Below are positions 37,262 through 47,420 of a DNA stretch of 62,000 bases, one piece after another. The stretch is taken from NCBI GenBank assembly GCA_009760855.2, contig WPIO01000176.1, positions 420,001 to 482,000 of the forward strand. Direction: 5' to 3'. Under the pieces are notes generated by a model. The model saw nothing but the letters and a program-made list of their open reading frames with translations, did no database searches and was not told where the DNA came from. The translations under genes were made by a program, and so were the position numbers. The DNA is from Cristatella mucedo (lineage: Eukaryota > Bryozoa > Phylactolaemata > Cristatellidae). Position 1 is the stretch's first letter, and each line of letters starts with the position of its first letter.

Positions 37262-39080
37262 TAATAATAATGATAACAATAATGCACTTGATAAAGCGCC
37301 CTCAGAGAGCTCAATCTCTTTCTAGGAGCTTTACATTTGCTGCAAAGGAAGATGCCATTGAAGGGTGAGTAATACCATGCTTGATAAACAAACAAAATGA
37401 ATAACATGGTTAGGGGTGACATGCACAGGGTCAGCATGCAAATGTGGTTAGTGGCAGCATGCACAGTGTCTGCACTCATAAGCACATCAAGGACGAATCA
37501 CAGGGATCCACTAAATGCTGTCCTAAATAGGTGTGCTTTTAAGTTCTTTTTAAATGTGGTCAAGTCAGGGGATGTTCTGACGCCAGTCGGGAGGGAGTTC
37601 CAAGCTTTGGGAGCATACGAACTAAATGCACGGTCTCCAAAGAAGTTGAGGTTTGTACGAGGTATTTTTAGACTGTTGGATTCCGAAAAGCGGGTGGTAC
37701 GATGCTTGGCCTAGTCGGAGAGTAGATCTGAGAGCTAGGCTGGAGCCAAAGAATGAAGTGACCTAAAATTGAGCGACAAAACCTTGAAGTCGATCCGTTG
37801 CTTGACTGGTAGCCAGTGCAGGTCGGCGAGAAGTGGTGTGATGTGGCAACTGCGACGCTCACGACAGACAAGCCTAGCTGCAGAGGTTTGCAACAGCTGC
37901 AATCGCCTGATCGTACATGCCAGTAGGCCAGTAAGCAGTGAGTTGCAGAAGTCGAGACGGGATGTCACGAATGCATGGACCAATTTGGACGTGGTATCCT
38001 TATCTAAAAAAGCCCGAATTTTAGCAATGTTGTGTATCTGAAAGTAGGCAGATTTGATTGTGGAGCTGATATGGTCGTCTAACGAGAGGTCGCTTTGGAA
38101 TATGACAAATAGATTTCGAGCTGATTCAACAGGAGATGTGCTGGCCGAACCAATTTTGAGTGTCAGCCTTTCCAATTTCTGAATCACACTGGGTTTGCCC
38201 ATAACTAGTAAGTCAGTTTTATCATGGTTTAATTTTAGAAAATGTGCTGCCATCCATGTGCGGATGTCATCAATACATGCAGCAAGTGAGCTGAGAGAAT
38301 TTGAGGTGCTCGAAGGCTGAGAGGGATCAAAGCAAAAATACAACTGAGTGTCATCCACATAGAAGTGAAAGCCTAGAATTGTGCTTGGCAATCACATCAG
38401 CAAGAGGGAGGGTATAAACCGTGAAAAAACCGGACCTAGCACAGAGCCCTGAGGTACGCCATATTTCCATATTTGCCGAGCTGGTTTGGTCCAGCGGTTA
38501 AGGTGCTCGCCCCGACCAAGGTCTGACTGAGGTCATGGGCTCGAGCCCCGATGCATATGTGAAGCGCCTGAATAGAGATTCAGTTCTCTTGGGGCGCTAT
38601 AAAAATGAATTATATATTATATATTTCAGAGGTACCTCAGATGATCTTTGTCAATTCACGTCAATACTCTGGAGTCTCCCACTGAGATAGGATCTGAACA
38701 ATGGCAGAGCAGTGCCAGTGATGCCCAGGCGAGATGAGAGGTGCTCTAGAAGAACTTGGTGATCGATGGTATCAAAAGCTACCGAAAGATCGAGCAAAAC
38801 AAGCAGAGTCACTCTACCCATGTCTGCATTCCTAAGTAGGTCGCTGTATACCCTAAGTAACGCTGACTCTGTGGAGTGATTAGCTCTATAGCCAGACTGG
38901 AACTTACTAGCAAGGTTTGAAGTTTCGATAAATGAGTTAAGCTGGTCAGCCACGACCCGTTCCAGTGTCTTTGATCGGAATGGTAGAAAGGAGACTGGGT
39001 AGAAGTTGCTTAAGTTCTATTGGTCTAGTGTCGTTAGAGCAAAGCTTATGCTATATCGCTTATCGGATACAGAGGAACCG
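37262..39080 (-). mobile_element. LINE-alpha (CR1/L2-type) reverse transcriptase copy
   Basis: Minus-strand non-LTR retrotransposon, 5' truncated and mutated. Reading from 39080: the N-terminal RT part (38651-38953) includes LLVLLDLSVAFDTIDHQVLL, the RT motif with catalytic Asp. Then comes YVDD at 38350-38361 (FYVDDTQLY context), and a C-terminal part HAFVTSRLDFCNSLL and SCHITPLLADLHWLPVKQR (37735-38100). The 3' UTR holds GCATGCTGACCCTGTGCATG and ends at the terminal hairpin followed by an AT-rich ATTATTGTTATC end near 37262. A SINE-alpha copy is inserted at 38475-38622, splitting the RT. Frameshifts make it inactive. Assignment to CR1/L2 rests on these motifs only. Confidence 0.92.
38475..38622 (+). 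mobile_element. SINE-alpha copy inserted into LINE-alpha
   Basis: Near full-length: GCCGAGCTGGTTTGGTCCAG, CGGTTAAGGTGCTCGCC (A box), GTCATGGGCTCGAGCCCCG (B box), ATATGTGAAGCGCCTGAATA, GAGATTCAGTTCTCTTGGGG and CGCTATAAAAATGAATTATA. The flanking LINE word (CCATATTTCAGAGGTAC in the copy at 55480) is split here, with an ATATTT-type duplication on both sides, so this is a true insertion. Confidence 0.9.
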
Positions 39081-39095
39081 AGGGGCTAAAGCGCT

Positions 39096-39190
39096 CTATA
39101 GTAATAATGATAGTAATAATAAATTTGATAAAGCGCCGTCAGAGAACTCAATCTCTTTCTAGGCGCTCTATGGTTTGGCTGAGGGCGCTG
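39096..39190 (-). mobile_element. LINE-alpha 3' tail fragment
   Basis: ATAATGATAGTAATAATAAA followed by the hairpin TTGATAAAGCGCCGTCAGAG / CTCAATCTCTTTCTAGGCGC. Only the terminal part is present, next to the 5' end of the previous LINE copy. Confidence 0.8.
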
Positions 39191-39606
39191 TGCTGGTCTG
39201 CTATGACCAAATCTATAGCCATTCAAGCACCCACCTTGCCCAAAACATCCACTAAAACAATAATGCTAGACACAAACGCCCTCTTTGAACTATTAACCTT
39301 CATCATTTTTTAAGTACTGACGTGATGACCTCCGCAGACGGAAGTCAAATACGCGAGCCCCGTAAGCGGAAGGCAAGTAGACCGAAGTCGCAGCTGATTC
39401 GCCAGCCGACGCAGACCGAAGGGAAGAGAGCCCGCGTCGTGTTAATTATGTAGGCATCGGCGCGTGCCGTAATTACGGTAGTTTTTCAGCGGTTCTCCGC
39501 GTCTCTCTCTCTTTTTCCGGTAGCGGCAAAAGAAAAACATAATTTTTTTTTAGAATAATTATTATCCGTTTTGATACTAATGGATTCCGATTAAAAAAGA
39601 AGGACT
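39191..39606. other. Intergenic, no gene recognised
   Basis: Includes a moderately CpG-rich patch (39350-39470) and a TCTCTCTCTCTTTTTCCGG stretch near 39503-39521, so it could be a small promoter for the following open region. Not proven. Confidence 0.35.
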
Positions 39607-39815
39607 TTGCGCGCCGCATGTATGCGAAGCTATCGCAGGCGACGAGGTGAGAGGCGTACAGCGGACCAAGTCAACGAGTGTGGCACTTGGAAAACTCATT
39701 GCGCAAGCGCCGCTCTCGTCAAACGCAACAGCAACAAGAGGCCGAGGGTCATTTCTCAAAGCAGAGAAAGTCAAAGGAGCCAACAAGGGATGCGCTCCCA
39801 AAGCTCTAACTACAG

Positions 39816-39971
39816 AAAGCTGTTAACGTTTTCTTCAAACGCAAAACGACCAGAGACCAAAGAAGAAACCAGCGTGCATCGAGCTTCCGGAACGAGCGGC
39901 GAGAGCGCGACTGTCGTCGACTGTCAGGGAAAAATCGATCTTCAAGCGAGACAGCTTGGATGAGAAACAAA
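39816..39971 (+). CDS. Candidate exon of unknown gene with PIP-like motif
   Basis: Hypothetical. From an AG at 39814-39815 a 52-codon frame begins KAVNVFFKRK and is very basic (many Arg/Lys). It ends exactly in frame at a perfect donor AAA|GTAAGT (39972). If the preceding CAG is coding, the sequence reads QKAVNVFFKRK, which fits the PCNA-interacting (PIP) pattern Q-x-x-h-x-x-F-F plus basic residues. However, an in-frame TAA sits two codons upstream, the acceptor has a poor pyrimidine tract, and another frame (39607-39963) is open across the same DNA. No partner exon was found. Confidence 0.25.
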
Positions 39972-40181
39972 GTAAGTAGATTTTCTTTTCGTTGAGGAAT
40001 TGCCGGAGAACGAAAATAAGTTTAGAGGAAGCGCATACTACATTAGGCTCAAGTTTTCGCTGCAAAATAAATGAAAGGGCTTTAAGCTTTCAGCTTTACT
40101 TAGAAGCTTTCGGCTTTGCAAAACCATTTGCGATCCGACTGACTTATCTATCCGACTGACTCTACAAGCATTCACTGTGCG

Positions 40182-40378
40182 GCGTAAGGTAAGTCGTACG
40201 GGTGGGCACGTTCGAGTATCGTTAAGTAGTATCTTTCTCTATATACATTAAGTATATATATACATATATATTAAGCATATATATATATAAATATATATAT
40301 ATATATTTATTTATATATACGTTCGAGTTAATAAGTAGTACCGCGTAAGGTAAGTCGTACGGGTGGGCACGTTCGAGT
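40182..40378. repeat. 36-bp direct repeats flanking an AT-rich core
   Basis: An exact 36-bp sequence starting GCGTAAGGTAAGTCGTACGG is present at 40182-40217 and 40343-40378. Between the copies lies a TA-rich, partly palindromic tract (about 40240-40320). A second short similarity (TTAAGTAGTAT and TAATAAGTAGTAC) also flanks the core. Confidence 0.9.
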
Positions 40379-41095
40379 GCAGCCGCGGGGCGGGATCTAA
40401 GAAGTGAAACTCTTCGGTTGCCGGTCTTTTCGTATGACTTTTATTAATGCATCCGGTCAGCACTCCTTTCATGCGGAGTTACGAATCTATTGAAATGAAT
40501 GAGACCGTCGGGACCATTTTTTGAGAGGCGTAGACGAGCCCCTTCACATGGCGCTCGTGCAGCGTACATTTGCAGAGCGTATTTCCAGATGACGTTGTCA
40601 TTAATTTTTAAAAGAAGCCGAGATACATTAACGGAGGCGGGGCTAACGGCACCCGCCAACGTGGCCCCCCTTTGAGATGCCGCTTTATGATCGGCCTCGG
40701 GACAGGGAGCCACCAGCGACCCCCGGCGGAGCCACCAGCGACCCCTGGCGGAGGCTAGCGAGGCGTCTGGTGCGTCTTCCCACACAGCTCTGCAGCTCGG
40801 ACGCGGTCTCTTCGGAAGTGGGTTGTGAGAGATTACTTGTAAAAACCTTCAATTAGGGAGTTGCAAGAGTTGCTTACATTTTCCAATTAGCTCCGTGGAC
40901 TGCTAAACAGCGACGTCCGACGGGTGAGACCTGGACCATGGTAGAAAGTCACGGCCTCACGATGATTACTTTCAGCCGCGTCATTTCTGGCCGGTTTCAC
41001 TCGGGATAGATCGCAACGGGTGTCTCCTGAGCACTATCTATTGAGCCGTGTGCTTCCCATTTGAAAAGCTCAGGATGGGCTACCGGGTTTGACAA
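40379..41095. other. No gene recognised
   Basis: Contains a short tandem (GGAGCCACCAGCGACCCC at 40708 and 40731). No protein recognised. Confidence 0.45.
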
Positions 41096-41096
41096 A

Positions 41097-41513
41097 AGAG
41101 AGACAGACAGACAGACAGACAGAGACAGAGACAGAGACAGAGACAGAGACAGAGACAGAGACAGAGACAGAGGCAGAGGCAGAGGCAGAGACAGAGACAG
41201 AGACAGAGACAGAGACAGAGACAGAGAGGAGAGACAGAGAAGAGAGACAGAGAGGAGAGACAGAGAGAAATAGAAAGGAGAGAAAGAGGAGAGACAGAGA
41301 AGAGAGACAGAGAGGAGAGACAGAGAGAAATAGAAAGGAGAGAAAGAGGAGAGAGAGAGGAGATAGAGAATGAGAGAGAGAAAAATAGAAAGGAGAGGGA
41401 GAGAGAAAGAGAAAGGAGAGACAGAGAGAGAGAGAGAGAAAGAGAAAGAAGAGAGAGAGAAAGAGAATGAGAGAGAGAGAGAAAGGATAGAGAGGGAGAG
41501 AGAGACGGAGAAA

Positions 41514-41559
<46 letters not shown>

Positions 41560-41632
41560 GAGAGAGGGAGAAAGAGAAAGGAGAGAGAGCGAGAGAAAGG
41601 AGAAAGAGAGAGAGGAGAGAGAAAAGAGACTT
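41097..41632 (+). repeat. GACA/GAGACA/GA purine-rich satellite
   Basis: Over 500 bases: (GACA)n, (GAGACA)n with GAGGCA variants, then a repeated unit of about 60 bp (41229-41288 and 41289-41347, with AGAGGAGAGACAGAGAGAAA), then irregular GA-rich sequence with GATA steps. Confidence 0.95.
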
Positions 41633-42680
41633 TTGATGTTTTAGGAGGCTCCTTTGTTAATAGCTTTCAGATATTTCTCTGGATTTTGAATTGGGGCTGA
41701 CGAAGCTACGTGAGCTGCTCGCGCTGTGGACGTTCGAGATAAGTTTCCAGAGGGCGCTGTAATTTTTTAGGGAGGTGGTAAATTTGAGAGTTTCTAATGA
41801 GGTAAGTAATCGACTGTAGAAGGCTGCCGAGGGGGCCTAGGCCACCCAGTTTCAATACGAGAGGTAATTTTTTGATACTTTTAAATGCTATTAACTTTTA
41901 TGAAAGTAAAAAAGCAGACTTGGGAGTTGCAAGAGAATAACGGGTGGCGTGTCTGCAGCTCAGGCTTTAGCCCCAACCAAAAGGGAAATACCATCAACAA
42001 TTTCTAGAGTGGCTGAAAGCATTTTGCTTGCTGATTTCAAGCAATGGCCTTGAACATGTACGCTGACGTCCACGAAGTCTAGTTTAAATCTCGCATAATG
42101 ACATTTTGAGCACGTGCTTGTTCCTAAGGATGCCGCTCAGTCAAATACTTACTCCTGGGGCCTGCCATCGCATAACCGGCTCCTCAGACTCAGCTAATCC
42201 AACTTTGACACTAGCCAAGCTCGTATTCTTTGGGGACCTATCCTTCAAATTCTGTTTCAACTAAACCCCAGAACTTTCTGCCTCTGACTTCAAGACGTCC
42301 TCTTATATTAAAAGCGATCTGAATCTTCGTTAGTGCGAGTATGCTTCCGCGAATTATAAAATGTATGATCATTTCCTAAATGTCCTTTCCGGGCAATGTG
42401 AAATGCTTTGAAATAGATTTATTTTTCTTCTATTGCTATCACAGGCACCCAGCTGTTATTCTGGATTTTTTAACTACAAATTATTATAGCTCTCATATAT
42501 TGACACAATCATGTGGTATCTCGGCCAAATTACGAATGCCGAGATAGGGTATGCATCGCAATTTCAAAATTGAGATGATTTGGAACGGTTTATTTCATAA
42601 TTTGTACGTTAGTCTGTATACAAAGTCCAAGTAATTTCCTAGTCACGGTGATGTGCTTCAGATCTCAAACGAGAGGACTG
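41633..42680. other. No gene recognised
   Basis: AT-rich intergenic DNA without recognisable repeats or coding signal. Confidence 0.5.
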
Positions 42681-43308
42681 AATAATAATAGTAATAATAT
42701 TTGTTTAGGGCCCTCAGAGAATCTAATCTCTTTCTAGGCACTTTACATATGCTGTAGAAAAAGCACGATCGAATGGTTAGTATTAGCATGCTTAAAGTCA
42801 ACAAGCGTAAAATGGTTAGAGGTGACGTGCTTAAGGTCAGCATGCAATAGTGGTTCGTGGCAGCATGCAGTGTCAGCACGCATACACACACAAAGCATGA
42901 ATCACACGGACCCCCTAGATTCTGTGACAAATTGATGCATTTTTAGCTTCTTTTTAAATTTAATCCAGTCAGAGGATGTCGTGACGTCAAACAGGAATGA
43001 GTTCCAGGCGTTGGTAGCATAAGAACTAAAGGCACGGTCTCCCAAGGTTTCAGGCTCGTACGACATAGTCGTACGATACGATTTCATTCAGAAAAGCGGG
43101 TGGTATGATGCCTGGTTGAGGAGTAGTATTGATAGGTCGGCTGGAGCTAAAAAAATAAGAGACCTAAAAGTAAGTAACAGAACCTTGAAGTCGATGCGCT
43201 GCTTGACTGGAAGCAAGTGCAGTTCAGTGAGAAGTTATGTGATGTGGCAACTGCGACCTCAAGACAGACAAGCCTAGCTGTAAATAAATAAAATAAATAA
43301 ATATATAC

Positions 43309-43465
43309 AAGCTGATTCAACAGCCTCTTTTTGCATAGCGACAGAAGAGCCTTGGCGGCTATCACCACCACTTGCAGCTGCGATAAAGGATCGCCCACCA
43401 CAGGATTCGAACCCACAACCTCGGGGCCGAGGTCGTGAAAAGCAACCACCTTGCTTTGTACCACC
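43309..43465 (-). mobile_element. SINE-beta copy (left arm of inverted pair)
   Basis: Reverse orientation: AAGCTGATTCAACAGCCTCT, TTTGCATAGCGACAGAAGAG, GGATCGCCCACCACAGGATT, CGAACCCACAACCTCGGG, then CCGAGGTCGTGAAAAGCAAC. Confidence 0.92.
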
Positions 43466-43479
43466 TGCTAGCACCTGAT

Positions 43480-43634
43480 TGTTCACTAGGTGAGGTGGTT
43501 GCTATTCATGACCTCGGTCCCGAGGTCATGGGTTCGAAACCTGCAGTGGGCGATCCTTTATTGCCGCCGCAAGCTCTGGTGATAGCCTTAACAGCTCCTC
43601 TGCCGCTATACAAAAAGAGGCTATTAAATCAGCT
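43480..43634 (+). mobile_element. SINE-beta copy (right arm of inverted pair)
   Basis: Forward orientation: TCACTAGGTGAGGTGGTTGC, ATGACCTCGGTCCCGAGGTC (internal palindrome), ATGGGTTCGAAACCTGCAGT (B box), GGGCGATCCTTTATTGCCGC, ending AGAGGCTATTAAATCAGCTG. Head-to-head with the preceding copy, about 15 bases apart. Confidence 0.92.
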
Positions 43635-44790
43635 GGTATTGCACCGGCTGGCAGACAAGCGAGCTATAAGTTGCAGAAGTCGAGACAGGATGCCATAAAT
43701 GCATGGACCAATGTAGATGTGGTATCCCTGCCTAAACGAGCCCGAACTTTAGAAATGTTATGTAGCTGAAAGTTGTCAGACTTGACTGTGTAGCTAATGT
43801 GGTCGTCTAATTACTTGTCACTTTGGAATAGGACACCTATATTTTGTGCAGATTCAGCCGGAGATATGATGGCAGAGCTGATTGCGAGCATTAAGCTTTC
43901 CATTTTTTTTATCGCACTTGGTTTGCCCGTAACTTGTAAGTTGGTTTTATCATCATTACGTTTAAGAAAGTTTGCTGCCATCCACATGCGGATATCATTA
44001 ATACATGCGGCAAAGGAGTTGAGAGAACTCGACGTGCTGGAGGCCTTGTAGGGGTCAAAGCAAAGGTACAGCTGAGTGTCATCTTTATAGAAGTGAAAAC
44101 CTAGATTGTGCCTGCCAATCACCTCAGCCTCAGAGCGAGAGTACGAACCACGAAAAGACTATGATCAAGCACAGACCCATAAGCTACACCATACTTCAGT
44201 GATTTCTCTGATGATCATTGTCCAATCACATCGACGTTCCTGAGCCTTCCACTGAGCCTGATGAGCCTGAGACGTTGTAGTGCAATACCAGTGATGCCCA
44301 GGCGAGATGAGAGGCACTCGTGAAGAACTTGTCGATCAATAGTATCAAAAGCTGCCGAAAGGTCAAGCAAAACGATAAAAGACTCTACTTAAGTCTGCAT
44401 TCCTAAGAAGGTCATCATACATCCGAAGCTATGCTGACTTTGTGGACTGATTTGCTCTAAAACTAGACTAAAACTTACTGGCTACGTTTGAAGTTTCTGT
44501 ATAAAAGTTCAGCTGGTCTGCCACGACTCGTTCCAGTGTCTTTGATAAGAACGGTAGAAGGGAGACTAGGCAGATGTTGCTTAAGCTCTCGCCGTCTAGT
44601 GTTGCTTTCATTAGTAGTGACCTGACTATAGCCTGCTTGAAAGGTGCTGGGACATGCATGAGGCTAATGACATATTTATAATGTTAGTTATGCATGGCAG
44701 CAGCAGTTCTATGCATCGTAAAAGCAGAACAGTGTTAGAAGGGTCTAGAGGACTAGTTGTCTCTTTGATTGGGATATGAACTTCAGGTCG

Positions 44791-45059
44791 AGGCCACTCG
44801 TGGCTTCCTTCCTATGGACGTTGCGGAGGTGCTCGGAATTTAGGGACATGAGTCCAGTGGGAATGCTGTCACCCTAGGGGCATTCTATGGCGAGTTATTG
44901 ACACCGGCAGTCTTCTGCGGCTGTCTAATAGACACCTAGTTTCGGTTATTGTCGTGAGCAGCACCGAACGCCAGCCGACGAGCGACGCCACCAGTTTATT
45001 CCACTGTGCACGGAGCAGAGGAAAGCACAACTCTCATTGCCCCTCTCGCCCGCCGCGTC
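44791..45059. other. Nothing recognised
   Basis: May include decayed LINE-alpha sequence; not alignable by eye. Confidence 0.4.
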
Positions 45060-45440
45060 TGTGGACAACTCATGAGATGTCGTGACGCAAGTTGGGAGTG
45101 AATTTCATGCTTTGGGAGCATACAAACTAAAGACACGGTCTCTAAAGGATCTGAGGTGTGTACGTGGTATGTGTACACAGTTGGATTCCGAGAAGCGGGT
45201 GGTACGATGCTTAGACTGGCGGGGCAGTAGATCTGATAAGTACTGGCTGGAGCAAAAGAATGAGGGGACCTAAAAGCGAGTGACAAAACCTTGAAGTATA
45301 TGCGTTTCTTGACTGGGAGCCAGTGCAGGTCGGCGAGATGGGGCGTGATGTGGCAACTGCGACGCTCACGACAGGCAAGCCGAGCTGCAGAGTTTTGCAT
45401 AAGCTGTAAGTGCCTGTTTGCACAGATCTCACGCAACAAT
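45060..45440 (-). mobile_element. LINE-alpha fragment, RT C-terminus
   Basis: Reads on the minus strand as LQLMQNSAARLACRERRSCH, ITPHLADLHWLPVKKRI and a frame continuing toward the LINE C-terminus. It lacks both the 3' hairpin and the upstream RT. Confidence 0.88.
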
Positions 45441-45570
45441 CAGGTTAAGGCTGAGAAGCAGAGCTGAGTCAGGAGAGCAGTCAACTACGTGTTGAGCATA
45501 CAAGTAGCAGCAGCTCAGGACATCTGGAAAGGATGCACCGCAGCCGGCAGCAGGCGACTAATTGTGCGGT
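45425..45570 (-). mobile_element. LINE-beta fragment
   Basis: TCTCACGCAACAATCAGG, AAGCAGAGCTGAGTCAGGAG, AGCAGTCAACTACGTGTTGA and AGCAGCAGCTCAGGACATCT resemble the LINE-beta segment at 50480-50600. It joins the LINE-alpha fragment directly. Confidence 0.65.
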
Positions 45571-45825
45571 AACAGACTAGCGGAAGCAGTGCCACTGCAG
45601 AATCCTCCTCGGGAAACGTCAGCGAGGCGTGTTTAGTCGGGCTCTCTGCTTTTCTTAGCTAAGTTGGTGCTGTCATTCCCAAAGACGCAAAGAGCTCGCG
45701 TGACGTCAGCCAACGTGTTGGGTGGCAAAAGAAGAAGATGAGGCGATAGATCGAGGCATACGCACCTTCGCTGCTGGATAGCAGCAACCGACGGCTAACG
45801 CTGGAGGCGAACGGCTTGGCTGCAC

Positions 45826-45889
45826 ATGCCCGGACATGCCCGGACATGGCCGGACATGGCTGGACATGGCTGGACATGGCTGGACTAGG
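45826..45889. repeat. 11-bp minisatellite
   Basis: Six units of the CGGACATGCCC / TGGACATGGC type immediately upstream of the ORF at 45913. Confidence 0.9.
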
Positions 45890-45912
45890 AGACACGACGA
45901 TATTTGAGCCCG

Positions 45913-46590
45913 ATGGCGGTAACCCGGGCTACCGAATTTCCGAAAGTAGAATCGCAATTAACTCTTTATTTTGAGGATAGCTGCTCTAAAAAATATAGAG
46001 TTTCGAAGTCGAGAACGCCTTTGACCTTATTCAGGAGCAGCACCGTCAGAATCACGCGGAAGCAATCTGAAGAGCTGTGTGCGCAAGATCTCAGGGAAAG
46101 GATGCACGTTGTGGTTGGCTACAGAGACGATATAAAAGATGTCAGCCGTGATGTTCTTAACAACGCGATGGAACTGGTGTGCAAGTTCTTGGAAACATTT
46201 CCCAGGAACTTCATTGTCACCCACATGTCTGAAAAGATTATGCAGGAGGTCCGAAATCTCGGCGCCAGTGCTCGCCTGGGTAATATCGCTGATAGTGAGG
46301 ACGAAGATCCTGACAATATTGGCGCGCCGTTGGCGGCGGCATCCGATATGGCGCAGACTCGTGGCAGAAAAAAAAGAGCAACAGCGAAGAAGGAGGCTGC
46401 GGGCGTGCAGATACGCTCCGTGGGGCATTCGAAGAAGGCTGCTCCGAGCGTGCGGATACGCTCTGTGGGGCATTCGAAGAAGGCTGCTCCGAGCGTGCGG
46501 ATACGCTCTGTGGGGCATTCGAAGAAGGCACCAGCGGCTATCCCAAATCAGCTATCAATCTTGAGTTATTTCTTGAAAAAATGGGCTTAA
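45913..46590 (+). CDS. Unrecognised 225-residue basic protein with C-terminal PIP box
   Basis: Single-exon ORF, ATG 45913 to TAA 46588-46590 (an upstream TTG at 45904 is in frame but not a normal start here). I do not recognise the family. Visible features: ESQLTLYF near the N-terminus; a helical-looking middle with SEELCAQDLRERM, RDVLNNAMELVCKFLETFP and SEKIMQEVRNLG; an acidic DSEDEDPDN patch; then RGRKKR. Three 15-residue basic tandem repeats follow (RIRSVGHSKK core, 46403-46537). The C-terminus has QLSILSYF (residues 213-220), an exact fit to the PCNA-interacting pattern Q-x-x-I-x-x-Y-F. A nuclear, DNA-associated role is an inference. The middle could be a diverged histone fold; that is speculative. 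It stands among LINEs and may be host, transposon-derived or viral-derived. Confidence 0.5.
   Translation: MAVTRATEFPKVESQLTLYFEDSCSKKYRVSKSRTPLTLFRSSTVRITRKQSEELCAQDLRERMHVVVGYRDDIKDVSRDVLNNAMELVCKFLETFPRNFIVTHMSEKIMQEVRNLGASARLGNIADSEDEDPDNIGAPLAAASDMAQTRGRKKRATAKKEAAGVQIRSVGHSKKAAPSVRIRSVGHSKKAAPSVRIRSVGHSKKAPAAIPNQLSILSYFLKKWA
46403..46537 (+). repeat. 45-bp coding tandem repeat, three copies
   Basis: Units at 46403-46447, 46448-46492 and 46493-46537, starting GCGTGCRGATACGCTCYGTG. They are nearly identical at DNA level, including third positions, so the expansion is recent. Confidence 0.95.
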
Positions 46591-47330
46591 CTTTCGTGAT
46601 CGATCCCTGGATTCTTACTCAGGATCTGGTAAGCCGCTGCGCACTTGCGCAATAACCATCGGACTCGTTTATGCAAGATTTGTGCTCGACGCATGTACCT
46701 GCCCAAAATGAAGGGTGTGAATCTGGCCCTTAGTCGCTCTCTTTAGGCGAAGTTCAGGCAGTCAACGAGTCAGGTAGTCATCGAAGCCCCTCCCTCCGAG
46801 AAGAAGGCTGTGCAGATCTCAGGATTACTAACAAGAAGTGGTATTTCAAACGAATTCACGGTGCGAGGGCGTAGAGGATAGCAGACTTTAGCTGCTTCTC
46901 GCTTCGGACGCTCTTCACGAGTCGCTCCGGATTCGTAGTAATAAGTGACCTCTGGTCTGTTCTTAAAATGCAGTAACTGGAGACTCTAGCTGCGAAGCTC
47001 TGTCTACTCGATGCGTTTAAGCAATGCAACGCAATTTTTATCCCTGGTTAGTAAGTGTCATTTCCTGATTAGTGATGCCTCAGAAGTATATTGAACTGGC
47101 TACTATCCACTACAAGCTGCCTTGGCGACTGCATTAGTGCTCGTAACTTGAAACTGACCCAATTCTGATGAGAAAACTGACACATTTTCGCATCTTGTGG
47201 TTCACATTTAGCCAAACGGAACAGCAATGCAATAAAAAAGTTCGTGTGTATTTAGTATAAGTTTATACACAATGACCAATAAAAAATGGTTCAGAAGCGA
47301 GTTGAGGTTTTAGATTTGCGCTAATACTGT
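46591..47330. other. No gene recognised
   Basis: Possible 3' flank of the ORF ending at 46590. An AATAAAAAA lies at 47230 and an AATAAAAAAT at 47278; either could be a polyadenylation signal, but both are distant. Confidence 0.4.
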
Positions 47331-47334
47331 AAGT

Positions 47335-47335
<1 letters not shown>

Positions 47336-47420
<85 letters not shown>

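Larger units (their letters stand above)
42685..44790 (-). mobile_element. LINE-alpha copy with inverted SINE-beta pair inside
   Basis: Minus-strand LINE-alpha. The 3' end is at 42685 (AATAATAATAGTAATAATAT, hairpin with AATCTCTTTCTAGGCACT). The C-terminal RT part runs 42930-43280 and resumes 43640-44130, where the catalytic motif reads YKDD instead of YVDD/YADD. The N-terminal RT part (KQAIVRSLLMKATLD and VADQLNFYTETSNVASKF) lies at 44468-44659. The element is interrupted at about 43281-43634 by two SINE-beta copies in opposite orientation. Many stops and frameshifts; inactive. Confidence 0.9.
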
